NCBI RefSeq assembly: GCF_028682455.1
Contig: NZ_JANHLD010000001.1
Coordinates: 1 to 64,000, forward strand
Direction of reading: 5' to 3'
Length of the DNA: 64,000 bases
DNA from: Pseudomonas putida
GTDB lineage: Bacteria; Pseudomonadota; Gammaproteobacteria; Pseudomonadales; Pseudomonadaceae
Shown: piece by piece, positions 19,116 through 28,668 of the stretch
Numbering within the stretch: position 1 is the stretch's first letter
Layout of the letters: each line of letters starts with the position of its first letter
Notes under the pieces: model-generated
Databases searched by the model: none
Told to the model about the DNA's origin: nothing
Seen by the model: only the letters and a program-made list of their open reading frames with translations
Position numbers and translations under genes: made by a program

Positions 19116-19184
19116 GTAGGAGCGGGCTTGCCCCGCGATTGCGTTCTCAAAGCCAGCAACGCTCGCGGGGCAAGCCCGCTCCTA
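19116..19184. repeat. REP pair (inverted), Pseudomonas type
   Basis: GTAGGAGCGGGCTTGCCCCG begins at 19116 and its inverted copy ends at 19184, separated by about 25 bases. It lies in the 325-base gene-free stretch 18922-19246, which otherwise holds only AT-rich sequence and the terminator for the next minus-strand gene. Confidence 0.9.
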
Positions 19185-19194
19185 TCGGCAGGCA

Positions 19195-19222
19195 TAAAAA
19201 AGCCCCGCGAGAGGGCGGGGCT
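19195..19222 (-). terminator. Intrinsic terminator of the 74-aa gene
   Basis: On the minus strand AAGCCCCGC pairs with GCGGGGCTT and is followed by a T-run (the plus-strand A-run starts at 19196). It lies 25 bases after the stop of the 19247-19471 gene. Confidence 0.85.
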
Positions 19223-19246
19223 TGAGCTGTTGCAGCGAAGCGCGAA

Positions 19247-19471
19247 TCAGGCAACCAGGGCCTGGCGGGTGCGCTCGATGACTGCTTGAAGCGGCTCGGC
19301 TTCGCTGTACTGCTCGGGGTACAGGCGCTCGCTGTGACGGGCAATGCCGTGCTCATTGACCAGGGTGAAGCTGAAGCCGCCTTTGCGCGACGCCAGGATC
19401 AAGCAGTTCAGTGGGGCAAATGCCTGGGAAAGGGTGCGAATCGCAGCCTGAGTATGGATTGTATGAGTCAT
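19247..19471 (-). CDS. Small conserved hypothetical protein (74 aa)
   Basis: A 74-residue product starting MTHTIHTQAAIRTLSQAFAPLNC and containing KGGFSFTLVNEHGIARHSERLYP. It looks like a small soluble alpha/beta protein. The ATG at 19471 was chosen over an upstream extension to 19597 because the extension is low in coding character. A strong dedicated terminator follows the gene, so it appears to be a monocistronic real gene. I know no function. Confidence 0.65.
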   Translation of the reverse strand: MTHTIHTQAAIRTLSQAFAPLNCLILASRKGGFSFTLVNEHGIARHSERLYPEQYSEAEPLQAVIERTRQALVA

Positions 19472-20430
19472 AGTTATTAGATGTTCCTGCAATAGACACG
19501 GTTTCGATCCGTGCACACTTAAAACGTTCCAGTAACGCCGGCATTTAGGCCTGGGCGATGAACCTGTCTGGAACAGGGCAGCCAGTTTTGGGCGCATTTA
19601 TCATGTGGCGCTGGGGCTGACTGGTAGGTACGTCAGAGGGCAGGCAACACACCGGGGTTGAGGTTCTGAATCCGCGGGTGAAGATCCTGATCAATCTGCA
19701 GGTTGGTTCGGTCAGAGTAAGAAGTGATTTACCTGGGAACCATCAAGTGGGCCGGTCCTGGTTTCAACAGGCGCTATCCCGGGGTGGGTAGGGCACTGCA
19801 AGGACTGCTTTGGCCAGAATTGACTTTCAGCTTGGTACTAACGGCGGCAAGACTACAGCAAGGACCGTATCTTGGCAAGCCGAGGGGGCTTTTGTTTCGG
19901 GGAGCCGGCCAGTATGTCGCGTTTCAAGCCGTCTGTGAAGAGCTGGTTTCCGGGGGTTGGCGTAGGGAACGTGCCAAATTCGTGCAGCGAACTGCCTTTC
20001 TTTGGGGCGCTTGTACACACGTGGAGCAATCGATGTTACAGCCTTGCAACAACATCGCCTGGGGCTGCCAATGACTTGGCCGGGAACTTAAGTCAATGAA
20101 AAAAAACACTTATTTTAGCTGGTGAAAAAATCATCAGTCTGAGCCAAAGCCCCATTCCATAGGGGTTTGCGGGGTCCATAAGGGGGTTGTCCACCGAGTT
20201 ATCCACAGCTTCTGTGGATTGTCCCGAGCGCTTGCTCTAGGACGGGCGTGCCAGCTTTTTCCGACGTGTCCGACAATACTCATGAAGGTTTCTGCCCGGG
20301 TGAAAATTCCTCTTTTAGCGTCAATAAATAAACACAGAAATATTTTGAAAAAAGTTTTGGTAACGCTGGGGCCATTGTCGAAAAAATGGAGTAGAGTGGC
20401 GCGCCTCTCGAGTTGCCTTCGCTGTTTGTC
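19472..20430. other. Gene-poor interval of about 960 bases
   Basis: No credible protein gene. The longest plus-strand frame (19724-20074) lacks genome-like codon use and a ribosome site. A weak stem AAGCC/GGCTT with a following TTTTG lies near 19879-19893. From about 20095 the DNA becomes AT-rich, with A-runs at 20100 and 20340. A palindrome with a perfect DnaA-type 9-mer lies at 20199-20219. It may hold a small RNA or regulatory region, but nothing specific can be supported. Confidence 0.5.
20199..20219. promoter_or_regulatory. DnaA-box-containing palindrome
   Basis: TTATCCACA (20199-20207) matches the DnaA box consensus. ATCCACAG (20201-20208) and CTGTGGAT (20212-20219) form an 8-bp inverted repeat with a 3-base centre. 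Function unknown; a related stronger site occurs at 41755-41781. Confidence 0.45.
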
Positions 20431-20859
20431 ATGAAGTTTCGCGCCAAAATCCCTGCAATTTCTTCTGTTCAGCCGCCTTTGCCAGAGCCCAAGCGCTTTT
20501 CCTTGAAGGTCGCCCTGTGGCTGCTCGACAACCCGCGCCTGGGAGACAACCCCAACGTCAAGCATTTTGCCGGTCGCCTGCTCAAGCAGCCGGCGCGCCA
20601 AGGCGTGGTGGTAGCGCAAAGCCGATTGGGGCAGATGCTCTGCCGCGACTGCGGCAATGCCCGCGACCGGCGTATCGGCCATGACCTGCTGCGCCAGGCT
20701 GCCCGCGCCGGCGACCGGCGTGCCCAGCTTGAATATGGCCGGCTGTGCGCCCAGCCCCAGGTCAACGAACCCGAGCAGGCGCGCTACTGGCTGGAGCTGG
20801 CAGCATCGCAGGGCTCCCAGGAAGCACGGCGCCTGCTCAAACAGTTGCCCGACGCCTGA
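20431..20859 (+). CDS. Sel1-like repeat protein
   Basis: A 142-residue protein starting MKFRAKIPAISS. Its C-terminal half has Sel1-type (TPR-like) helical repeats: DLLRQAARAGDRRAQLEYGRLCAQ and ARYWLELAASQGSQEARRLLKQL. Such repeats mediate protein-protein contacts; no partner is known. No signal peptide is apparent. The ATG at 20431 is preferred to one six codons earlier because family N-termini begin with this basic segment. It lies 65 bases upstream of rmuC in the same direction. Confidence 0.8.
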   Translation: MKFRAKIPAISSVQPPLPEPKRFSLKVALWLLDNPRLGDNPNVKHFAGRLLKQPARQGVVVAQSRLGQMLCRDCGNARDRRIGHDLLRQAARAGDRRAQLEYGRLCAQPQVNEPEQARYWLELAASQGSQEARRLLKQLPDA

Positions 20860-20924
20860 CTGCAGGTGAGCGGCAAGGCTGATAAGCTCAACCGTTGATT
20901 TCAGGTGGGGGTGTACAGGTGGCA

Positions 20925-22427
20925 ATGGCGTTGGATCTGACCAGTATCGTGCTGGGTATCGTAGCGGCCGCCGTGCCGTGCCTGGGGTGGGTGTTTCAGC
21001 AGCAGCGCCGGTTCGCCGCCCGTGAAGCGCAGGCGGCCTTGCTGGAGGAGCGCTTGAGCAGCGCCCAGATGGCCCAGGAAGGCTTGCTCGCCCAGCTCGA
21101 CGCCAGTCGCGACGAAATCAGCGACCTGAGCCAGGCCAACGCCGCCAAGCAAGCGACCCTCGCTGCCCAGGCCCGTGAACTGGAGCTGCTGCAGATCGAT
21201 CGTGACAACGCCCGCGATGCCGCCCACGCCTGGCAGATCGAACGCGCCGCCCGTGAAGCCGAATTGCGGCGCCTGGATGCCCACAGCGCGGCCCTGAGCG
21301 CCGAGTTGCGCGAACAGCACGACAGCCACCAGCAGCGCCTGGCCGACCTGCAAGGTTCACGCGATGAGTTGCGCGCGCAGTTCGCCGAAATGGCCACCAA
21401 GATTTTCGATGAGCGTGAGCAACGCTTTGCCCAGACCAGCCAGCAGCACCTGGGCCAACTGCTCGACCCGCTCAAGGAGCGCATCCAGTCCTTCGAAAAG
21501 CGCGTTGAAGAAAGCTACCAGCAAGAAGCCCGCGAACGCTTTTCCCTGGCCAAGGAGCTGGAGCGCCTGCAGCAACTCAACCTGCGCCTGAGCGATGAAG
21601 CCACCAACTTGACCCAGGCCCTCAAGGGCCAGAAGACCCAGGGCAACTGGGGCGAGCTGATCCTGGAACGGGTGCTGGAACACGCAGGCCTCGAAAAGGG
21701 CCGCGAGTACCAGACCCAGGTCAGCCTCAAGAGCGCCGATGGCGAACGCTTCCAGCCCGATGTGCTGATCATGCTGCCGGGTGACAAGCAGGTGGTGGTC
21801 GACTCCAAGGTCAGCCTGACCGCCTACCAGCAGTATGTGGCCGCCGACGACAGCGAGCTTGCCCAGGCGGCCCTCAAGCAGCACGTGCTGTCGTTGCGCA
21901 ATCATGTCAAAGGATTGTCGGGCAAGGATTACAACCGCCTGGAAGGGCTGCACAGCCTGGATTTCGTGCTGCTTTTCGTGCCGATCGAAGCGGCGTTTTC
22001 CGCAGCGCTGCAAGCCGAACCGAACCTGTTCCAGGAAGCCTTCGACCGGCAGATCGTGATCGTCAGCCCCACCACGTTGCTGGCCACCCTGCGGGTGATC
22101 GACAGCCTGTGGAAGCAGGAGCGCCAGAGCCAGAATGCCCGGGAAATCGCCGAACGTGCCGGCTGGCTGTACGACAAATTCGTGTTGTTCATCCAGGACC
22201 TGGACGAGCTGGGCAATCGCCTGCAACAGGTCGACAAGGCCTATAGCGCCGCGCGCAACAAGCTCTGCGAAGGGCGCGGCAACCTGATCAGCCGTAGCGA
22301 GCAGCTCAAGCTACTGGGCGCCCGGGCCAGCAAGAGCCTGCCGGCCGACCTGCTGGAGCGGGCCATGAGCGAAGGCGACCCGATGGCCGCCAGCGCCCTT
22401 ACTGGACCAGGCTCAAATGCCGATTGA
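20925..22427 (+). CDS. rmuC: DNA recombination protein RmuC
   Basis: A 500-residue RmuC homologue. The N-terminal hydrophobic segment (IVLGIVAAAVPCLGWVF) is a membrane anchor; residues about 30-220 form a long coiled coil rich in Glu, Gln and Arg; the rest is the nuclease-like RmuC domain with GNWGELILERVLEHAGL, VVVDSKVSLTAYQ and LDFVLLFVPIEAAF. RmuC limits inversions at short inverted repeats. The ATG at 20925 is chosen; a GTG two codons earlier has similar support. The 3' end overlaps the convergent kinase gene by 29 bases. Confidence 0.92.
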   Translation: MALDLTSIVLGIVAAAVPCLGWVFQQQRRFAAREAQAALLEERLSSAQMAQEGLLAQLDASRDEISDLSQANAAKQATLAAQARELELLQIDRDNARDAAHAWQIERAAREAELRRLDAHSAALSAELREQHDSHQQRLADLQGSRDELRAQFAEMATKIFDEREQRFAQTSQQHLGQLLDPLKERIQSFEKRVEESYQQEARERFSLAKELERLQQLNLRLSDEATNLTQALKGQKTQGNWGELILERVLEHAGLEKGREYQTQVSLKSADGERFQPDVLIMLPGDKQVVVDSKVSLTAYQQYVAADDSELAQAALKQHVLSLRNHVKGLSGKDYNRLEGLHSLDFVLLFVPIEAAFSAALQAEPNLFQEAFDRQIVIVSPTTLLATLRVIDSLWKQERQSQNAREIAERAGWLYDKFVLFIQDLDELGNRLQQVDKAYSAARNKLCEGRGNLISRSEQLKLLGARASKSLPADLLERAMSEGDPMAASALTGPGSNAD

Positions 22428-25400
22428 GCAGGGCGCGCAAGGCGGCCGGCTTGACCGGCTTGGCCAGGTAGTCGAGGCCGGCAGCGTGGACCTGGGCAAT
22501 GGTCTCGCGGCGCCCGTCGGCGCTGATCACCACGCCCGGTACCGGTTCGCCCAGGCGGGTGCGTAGCCAGGCCATCAGTTCGGTACCGGTGTCACCGTCA
22601 TCCAGGTGGTAGTCGACCAGCGCCAGGTGCGGGCGCAACCCTTCCGCGAGCAGGGCGTCGCATTCCTGGCGGTTGCGGGCGGTGTGCACCTGGCAGCCCC
22701 AGCGGCTGAGCAGGCTGCTCATACCGATGAGGATGCTGTCTTCGTTGTCGATGCACAGCACCTGCAAGCCGGCCAACGGCTGGCCGGCCTGTTCGGTCGC
22801 AGTCGCCACCGCTGCGGCGGGCGCCGTGGCCAGCGGTACGCTGACCCGGAATACGCTGCCCTTGCCCGGCCAGGAGCGTACTTCCAGTGGATGGCCGAGC
22901 ACCCGGCATAAACCATCGGCAATCGCCAGGCCCAGGCCCAGGCCTTTCTCGGCACGGGTCTGGTGGCTGTCCAGGCGCTTGAACTCCTCGAAGATCACCT
23001 GCAGCTTGTCATCGGCGATGCCCGGGCCACGGTCCCAGACCTCCAGCCAGAGCTTGTCGCCCTGGCGACGCACGCCCAGCAGAATCGGGCTTTTGCCGTA
23101 GCGGAAGGCATTGGTCAGGAAGTTCTGCAAAATCCGTCGCAGCAGTTTCATGTCGCTCTGTACCCGCAGCCGGCTGCCACGCACGCGGAAGTCCAGGCCC
23201 TGCTGCTGGGCCAATACCTTGAACTCCGCGCCCAGGGTGTCGAACAGCTCGTTGAGGGCGAACGGCTTGGGATCGGGGGTTATCTTGCCGTTTTCCAGGC
23301 GCGAGATATCCAGCAGATCACTGATCAGCTCTTCGGCCGAACGCAGCGAGCTGTCCATGTGCTGGACCAGTTGCTGGGCGTCTGCCGACAACCCTTCGCC
23401 CTGGTGGGAGAGGGCGGCGGAGAACAGCCGCGCGGCGTTCAGCGGTTGCATCAGGTCATGGCTGACGGCGGCCAGGAAGCGGGTCTTGGACTGGTTGGCA
23501 GCCTCGGCGTGGCTCTTGGCTTCGGTCAGCGCCTGGTTCAGTTGCGAGAGCTCGTGGGTACGTTCGGTCACCCGTTGTTCCAGGCCTTCGTTGGCCTCCT
23601 TGAGCGCTTGTTCGGCTTCGCGAAACGGGGTGATGTCGGTGAAGCTCATGACGAAACCGCCGCCGGGCATGGGGTTGCCGATCAGTTCGATGACTCGGCC
23701 ATTGGGGAACAGGCGCTCGGAGGTGTGCGCGCGGCCCTGGCGCATCCAGTGCAGGCGCCGGGCCACGTGGACCTGGGCCTCGCCCGGGCCGCACAGGCCG
23801 CGCTCGGCGTTGTAGCGAATGATGTCGGCGATCGGCCGGCCCACGCTGATCAGGCCGTCGGGGTAGTTGAACAGCTCCAGGTAGCGGCGGTTCCAGGCGA
23901 CCAGGCGCAGGTTCTGGTCGACCACGCTGATGCCCTGGCTGATGTTCTCGATCGCGCCTTGCAACAGGGCGCGGTTGAACTGCAGCACCTCCGAGGCTTC
24001 GTCGGCGATGCGCACCACATCCTCAAGCTGCATGTCGCGGCCTTCGATGGCCGCCTTGACCACGGCGCGGGTCGAGGAGGCCCCCAGCACACCGGCAAGT
24101 AGGCGCTCGGTGTGCTCGATCCAGTCACCGTCTGCGTTCTGATTGGGGTTGAAGCCCTTGCCCTGGCGATAGGCGAAGCGAATGAAGCTCTGGCGTGCCC
24201 TTTCTTCGCCGACAAAGCGTGCCGCGAGGTGCAGCAGGTCGTCGATCTGCACCGCCAGCAACGAGCGGCTGTTGGGCCGGGCGCTGGTTTGCTGGCCGAT
24301 GAAGCGACCGGCCTGCCAGTGCTCGGATACCCGTGTGCGCGACAGGATCGAAACCCAGGCGAACAGGGTGAAGTTGCCGGCCAGCGACAGCACCACGCCT
24401 TGGGTCAGCGGGGTGATCGGCAGGCCCAGCGGGTTGCCGTGCAGCCAGGCAAGGCCCGGGAACAGGTCCAGCGACCAGCCGACACTGTGGGCGGCAATCG
24501 GCAGCACCAGGGTGTAGAACCACAGGAAGATCCCGGCTGCGAGGCCGGCGAACACGCCACGACGGTTGGCCTGTTTCCAGTAGAGGGCGCCGAGCATGGC
24601 CGGTGTCAGTTGGGTCACCGCGGCAAAGGCGATCTGGCCGATGGTGGCCAGGCTTGCGGTGGAGCCCAGCAGGCGGTAGCTCACGTAGGCCAGCAGGAGG
24701 ATGGCGACAATGGTTACCCGGCGTACCGAGAGCATCCAGTGGCGGAACACTTCGAACGGCCGCTCGGCGTTGTTGCGACGCAACAGCCAGGGCAGCAGCA
24801 TGTCGTTGGACACCATGGTCGACAACGCCACGCTGGCCACGATCACCATGCCGGTGGCCGCCGAGGCGCCGCCGATGAAGGCCAGCAACGCCAGCGCCGG
24901 GTGGGCTTCGGCCAGCGGCAGGCTGATGACGAAGGAGTCGGGAATGACCGAAGCCGGCAGCAGCATCTGCCCGGCCAGGGCGATCGGCACCACGAACAGT
25001 GCGGCGAGAATCAGGTAGGCGGGGAACACCCAGCGGGCCAGGCGCAGGTCCTGGGGCTCGATGTTCTCGACCACGGTGACGTGAAACTGTCGCGGCAGGC
25101 AGATGATCGCCATCATCGCCACCCCGGTCTGTACCACCATGGACGGCCAGTTGATGGTTTCCTGCCAGTAGGTTTCCAGGCGCGGCGCGAGCCTGGCCTG
25201 GGTGAACAGATCGTCGAAACCGTCATACAGGTTGAAGGTCACGAAGGCGCCGACGGCCAGGAAGGCCAGCAGCTTGACCAGCGATTCGAAGGCGATGGCC
25301 AGGACCATGCCGCGGTGGTGCTCGGTCACGTCCAGGCTGCGGGTACCGAAAACGATGGTGAACAACGCCAGTACCAGCGAGATCACCAGCGCGGTGTCCT

Positions 25401-25875
25401 GCACCCGGCTGCCGGTGGCATCGGCGCTGGCACCGATCAGCAGGTTAACGCCCAGGACGATGCCCTTGAGCTGCAAGGCGATATAGGGCAACACCCCGAC
25501 CAGGCAGATCAGCGCCACCACCACGGCCAGCGTCTGGGACTTGCCGTAGCGGGCGGCGATGAAGTCGGCGATCGAGGTGATGTTTTCCTGCTTGCTGATC
25601 AGCACCATCTTCTGCAGCACCCAAGGGGCGAACAGCAGCAACAGCACAGGGCCCAGGTAGATCGGCAGGAACGCCCAGAGTTGTTCGGCGGCCTGGCCGA
25701 CGGCGCCAAAGAAGGTCCAGCTGGTGCAGTACACCGCCAACGACAGGCTGTATACCCAGGCGCGCAGGCGCGGGGGCAGCGGGGTGCTGCGGCGGTCGCC
25801 ATAGAATGCGATAGCGAACATGATGGCCATATAGGCCAGGGCGACCACGGCGATCAGCCCACTGGACAGCGACAT
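22399..25875 (-). CDS. mxtR: SSS-domain hybrid histidine kinase, MxtR/CrbS type
   Basis: A 1158-residue sensor. Residues 1 to about 490 are a sodium:solute symporter (SSS) domain with about 13 membrane segments, starting MSLSSGLIAVVALAYMAIMF. A PAS region around 620-740 includes ISVVDQNLRLVAWNRRYLELF. The HisKA box is FLAAVSHDLMQPLNAARL, the ATPase domain has FLTNAFRYG and GLGLGLAIADGL, and a C-terminal receiver domain carries LVDYHLDDGDTG. This order is shared with CbrA-like and CrbS/MxtR kinases; CrbS/MxtR control acetate use through a separate LuxR-type partner, which is not in this window. The ATG at 25875 gives the normal N-terminus. The symbol is by family, not proven. Confidence 0.82.
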   Translation of the reverse strand: MSLSSGLIAVVALAYMAIMFAIAFYGDRRSTPLPPRLRAWVYSLSLAVYCTSWTFFGAVGQAAEQLWAFLPIYLGPVLLLLFAPWVLQKMVLISKQENITSIADFIAARYGKSQTLAVVVALICLVGVLPYIALQLKGIVLGVNLLIGASADATGSRVQDTALVISLVLALFTIVFGTRSLDVTEHHRGMVLAIAFESLVKLLAFLAVGAFVTFNLYDGFDDLFTQARLAPRLETYWQETINWPSMVVQTGVAMMAIICLPRQFHVTVVENIEPQDLRLARWVFPAYLILAALFVVPIALAGQMLLPASVIPDSFVISLPLAEAHPALALLAFIGGASAATGMVIVASVALSTMVSNDMLLPWLLRRNNAERPFEVFRHWMLSVRRVTIVAILLLAYVSYRLLGSTASLATIGQIAFAAVTQLTPAMLGALYWKQANRRGVFAGLAAGIFLWFYTLVLPIAAHSVGWSLDLFPGLAWLHGNPLGLPITPLTQGVVLSLAGNFTLFAWVSILSRTRVSEHWQAGRFIGQQTSARPNSRSLLAVQIDDLLHLAARFVGEERARQSFIRFAYRQGKGFNPNQNADGDWIEHTERLLAGVLGASSTRAVVKAAIEGRDMQLEDVVRIADEASEVLQFNRALLQGAIENISQGISVVDQNLRLVAWNRRYLELFNYPDGLISVGRPIADIIRYNAERGLCGPGEAQVHVARRLHWMRQGRAHTSERLFPNGRVIELIGNPMPGGGFVMSFTDITPFREAEQALKEANEGLEQRVTERTHELSQLNQALTEAKSHAEAANQSKTRFLAAVSHDLMQPLNAARLFSAALSHQGEGLSADAQQLVQHMDSSLRSAEELISDLLDISRLENGKITPDPKPFALNELFDTLGAEFKVLAQQQGLDFRVRGSRLRVQSDMKLLRRILQNFLTNAFRYGKSPILLGVRRQGDKLWLEVWDRGPGIADDKLQVIFEEFKRLDSHQTRAEKGLGLGLAIADGLCRVLGHPLEVRSWPGKGSVFRVSVPLATAPAAAVATATEQAGQPLAGLQVLCIDNEDSILIGMSSLLSRWGCQVHTARNRQECDALLAEGLRPHLALVDYHLDDGDTGTELMAWLRTRLGEPVPGVVISADGRRETIAQVHAAGLDYLAKPVKPAALRALLNRHLSLVQ

Positions 25876-26046
25876 GACTACTCCGAAGCGAAAAGGTGGA
25901 ACAGCCGTCTGCGCAATGTCGCTACAACGTAGCCACAACGCAGGCGCAACGGCGAACCTTGATCAATCAGTCTGGCACGCCGCTGGCGCTTCGTCAGCGC
26001 CGACGATGGTCGCAGTGGCAGAGCGTCGCAGGGGCTGGCCCTTTGG

Positions 26047-27258
26047 TCAGCCTTCGCTGGCGACCTGTTCTACCTGGCAGGGGCTGCTGCGCGCGCCCAG
26101 GTAATAGAACAACGCCGCCAGCAGCACCGCGCCGATCAACAGGTAGAAGGTGGCCACCGGCACCAGGTGGGCCAGGGCGAACCCGCAGATCACCGGGCCC
26201 AGGGCCGCGCCGAGGTTGGACAGGTTTTGCGCGCCGTAATACACCCCGCGCAGGTGTTCCGGGGCAATGCTGTCGATGAACATGTACTCGGCCGGGATCA
26301 CGATGATCTCGCCTAGCGTGAAGACCAGCATCGCCAGGCACCAGACCAGCAGTGACTGGGCCAGGGAAAACCCCAGCAGCCCGACCACGAACAGCGCCAT
26401 GCCGGCCATCAGCCAGGGGATCAGCCGACGGGCATTGATGCGCCGGCCGATGACGTACTGCAGGGCAATCACCGTCAGCGCGTTGGTGGCCACCAGGTAA
26501 CTGATGTAGCGCGCCGCTTCGCTTGCGTTGCTGGTCACCACCAGGTACTGCGACAGATAGGCGGTGAACTGGCCGAACACCACCGCGCTCAGCGCACCGC
26601 CCAGGGTGAAGCAGATCAGCCGTCGATCCTTGAGCAACTGCCCGCCCACGCTGAGAAAACCGGCCTGCGGGCTGCCCTCGAGCTGCGCGCGCGCCGAGCG
26701 TTCGCCCCAGCGTCGGTACATCAGGCACATCGCCAGGCCCAGCAGGGCCGAGAGCAAAAAGGGCCAGTGGTAGTCGAACATCACCAGCGCCACCCCGATG
26801 AACGGCCCCACCGCATAGGCCACGTTGTTCAGGGTGTACTTGATCGCGAACACTTCGCCGCGTTGCTCCAGGGGCAGCAGTGCGCAGAACCCGGCCTTGG
26901 CGGCAATGGTGACCACCGCAAGGGCCAGGTTGATCAGCACCAGGCTGATGAAAAACAGACTCAACTCACGGCTGAGCACTGCACTGATGAACGCCAGGGT
27001 AAAGGTCAGGGTCGAGGCGATGATCACCGTGTAGCTGCGCAGGGTGTCGATCAGGTAGCCGCCGTACAGGCTCAGCAGTGACGCGACAATCAGCGCACCA
27101 CCGATCATCAGGCCGATGCCGCTGACATCCAGGGCAAAATTTTCCGAGAGGTATACCACCAGGTAGGGCAGGGTGATCGCCCGCGCCAGGGTGAGGGTGA
27201 AGGTGGTCGCCAGCAACAGGCGAACCTGGGGTGTATAGCGTCTGATGGCGTCGAGCAT
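26047..27258 (-). CDS. MFS transporter
   Basis: A 403-residue major facilitator with about 12 membrane segments. The start MLDAIRRYTPQVRLLLATTF is basic then hydrophobic. A YGGYLIDTLRSYTVIIAS segment fits the loop 2-3 signature, and a long loop around residue 190 contains RRWGERSARAQ. It resembles the MdtH/YdeE-type branch, which includes drug or metabolite exporters, but no substrate can be assigned. The ATG at 27258 has AAGGA at 7-base spacing; a GTG two codons earlier is possible. It stands alone between the kinase and the TDT transporter. Confidence 0.82.
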   Translation of the reverse strand: MLDAIRRYTPQVRLLLATTFTLTLARAITLPYLVVYLSENFALDVSGIGLMIGGALIVASLLSLYGGYLIDTLRSYTVIIASTLTFTLAFISAVLSRELSLFFISLVLINLALAVVTIAAKAGFCALLPLEQRGEVFAIKYTLNNVAYAVGPFIGVALVMFDYHWPFLLSALLGLAMCLMYRRWGERSARAQLEGSPQAGFLSVGGQLLKDRRLICFTLGGALSAVVFGQFTAYLSQYLVVTSNASEAARYISYLVATNALTVIALQYVIGRRINARRLIPWLMAGMALFVVGLLGFSLAQSLLVWCLAMLVFTLGEIIVIPAEYMFIDSIAPEHLRGVYYGAQNLSNLGAALGPVICGFALAHLVPVATFYLLIGAVLLAALFYYLGARSSPCQVEQVASEG

Positions 27259-27440
27259 TATCACGTCCTTGTTGGTATTGCGTGGAGCCGTCAGGGCGCA
27301 GGATACCTCGACGCAGATAGGTGTAACAGAGCGATCTATATCTATGAAATAGATAACAGATAGAGAAAATACCCGTTATATGGATATTCTTTTGAGGCAT
27401 AACATGGGTCCTACCTCATCAGGGGACAGGAGAACCGACC

Positions 27441-28589
27441 ATGACTTGCCTGCAACAACACGCGACTTCGCCCTTGCGCCCGTTGAGCCATCTGGCTCAT
27501 CCGCGTGAAGTGATCCGCCAATTCACCCCCAACTGGTTCGCCGCCACCATGGGCACCGGGGTGCTCGCGCTGGCGCTGATGCAGGCAGGGGTGGAACGTC
27601 TGTACGGCCTGGCCGAGGCGCTGTGGTGGCTGACCATTGCCCTGTTCGTGCTGTTCAGCGTGCTGTACACCGCGCGTTGGGTGCTGTTTTTCGACGAAGC
27701 GCGGCGGATTTTCGCCCACTCCACCGTGTCGATGTTCTTCGGCACCATCCCCATGGGCCTGGCCACCATTCTCAACGGCGCCTTGCTGTTCGGTATCAAC
27801 CGCTGGGGCGAGGGTATCGTGCCGTGGGTCGAGGCGTTGTGGTGGTTCGACGTAGGCCTGGCGCTGTTGTGTGGCGTGGCCATTCCCTACCTGATGTTCA
27901 CCCGCCAGGAGCACAGCATTGACCAGATGACCGCCGTCTGGCTGCTGCCTGTGGTCGCCGCGGAGGTGGCGGCTGCCAGCGGTGGCCTGTTGGCACCGCA
28001 CCTGGCCGATGCGCACAGCCAGTTCCTGGTGGTGATCACCAGCTATGTCATGTGGGCGGTGTCGCTGCCGGTGGCCTTCAGCATCCTGACCATCCTCATG
28101 CTGCGCATGGCCCTGCACAAGTTGCCCCACGCCAACATGGCCGCCTCGAGCTGGCTGGCATTGGGCCCGATCGGAACCGGGGCGTTGGGCATGCTGGTGC
28201 TGGGCGCCGATGCGCCGGCGGTGTTCGCTGCCAACGGCCTGGGTAGCCTGGGCGAGATCGCCCGTGGCCTGGGGCTGGTCGCCGGTATCGTGTTGTGGGG
28301 CGCCGGACTGTGGTGGTTGCTCACCGCCGTGCTGATCACCCTGCGCTACATCCGCCACGGCATGCCGTTCAACCTGGGCTGGTGGGGCTTTACCTTCCCG
28401 CTTGGGGTCTACACCCTGGCGACGCTCAAGCTGGGTGCCTGGCTGGGGCTGGCGTTCTTCCAGAACATGGGCCTGGTGCTGGTAGTGGCCCTGGCCGGCC
28501 TGTGGCTGCTGGTCGGCAGCCTGACCCTGCGCGGTGCCTGGCGGGGTGAGCTGTTCGTGTCGCCCTGTATCGCCGGGCTGAACAAGTAG
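27441..28589 (+). CDS. TDT-family transporter (C4-dicarboxylate / SLAC1-like)
   Basis: A 382-residue membrane protein with about ten hydrophobic segments. The N-terminal FTPNWFAATMGTGVLALAL is the usual opening of tellurite-resistance/dicarboxylate transporter (TDT) proteins, and GWWGFTFPLGVYTLATLKLG is the conserved C-terminal block. Members include malate permeases, TehA and plant SLAC1 anion channels, and sulfite exporters. The transported anion here is unknown. It is divergent from the MFS gene; a 182-base gap separates the two starts. Confidence 0.85.
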   Translation: MTCLQQHATSPLRPLSHLAHPREVIRQFTPNWFAATMGTGVLALALMQAGVERLYGLAEALWWLTIALFVLFSVLYTARWVLFFDEARRIFAHSTVSMFFGTIPMGLATILNGALLFGINRWGEGIVPWVEALWWFDVGLALLCGVAIPYLMFTRQEHSIDQMTAVWLLPVVAAEVAAASGGLLAPHLADAHSQFLVVITSYVMWAVSLPVAFSILTILMLRMALHKLPHANMAASSWLALGPIGTGALGMLVLGADAPAVFAANGLGSLGEIARGLGLVAGIVLWGAGLWWLLTAVLITLRYIRHGMPFNLGWWGFTFPLGVYTLATLKLGAWLGLAFFQNMGLVLVVALAGLWLLVGSLTLRGAWRGELFVSPCIAGLNK

Positions 28590-28668
28590 ATTGCATTTAC
28601 CTGGGTGATTGTGGCTTTGTTCGGCCTGCGCGCCTCCAATGACAAAGCCCCACTCAGGTACACGGACG

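Noticed and set aside
19724..20074. Open frame of 116 codons in the gene-poor interval
   Set aside because: Codon use is unlike the neighbours (low third-position GC), there is no ribosome site, and another frame overlaps on the opposite strand.
24112..25932. Plus-strand open frame of 606 codons opposite the SSS-hybrid kinase gene
   Set aside because: High GC and codon bias of the real gene produce long antisense frames. The product is Gly/Gln/His-rich without domains, and the minus-strand kinase is unmistakable. The same applies to the long antisense frames at 33632-36499, 45125-47032, 17066-18298 and 37414-39165.
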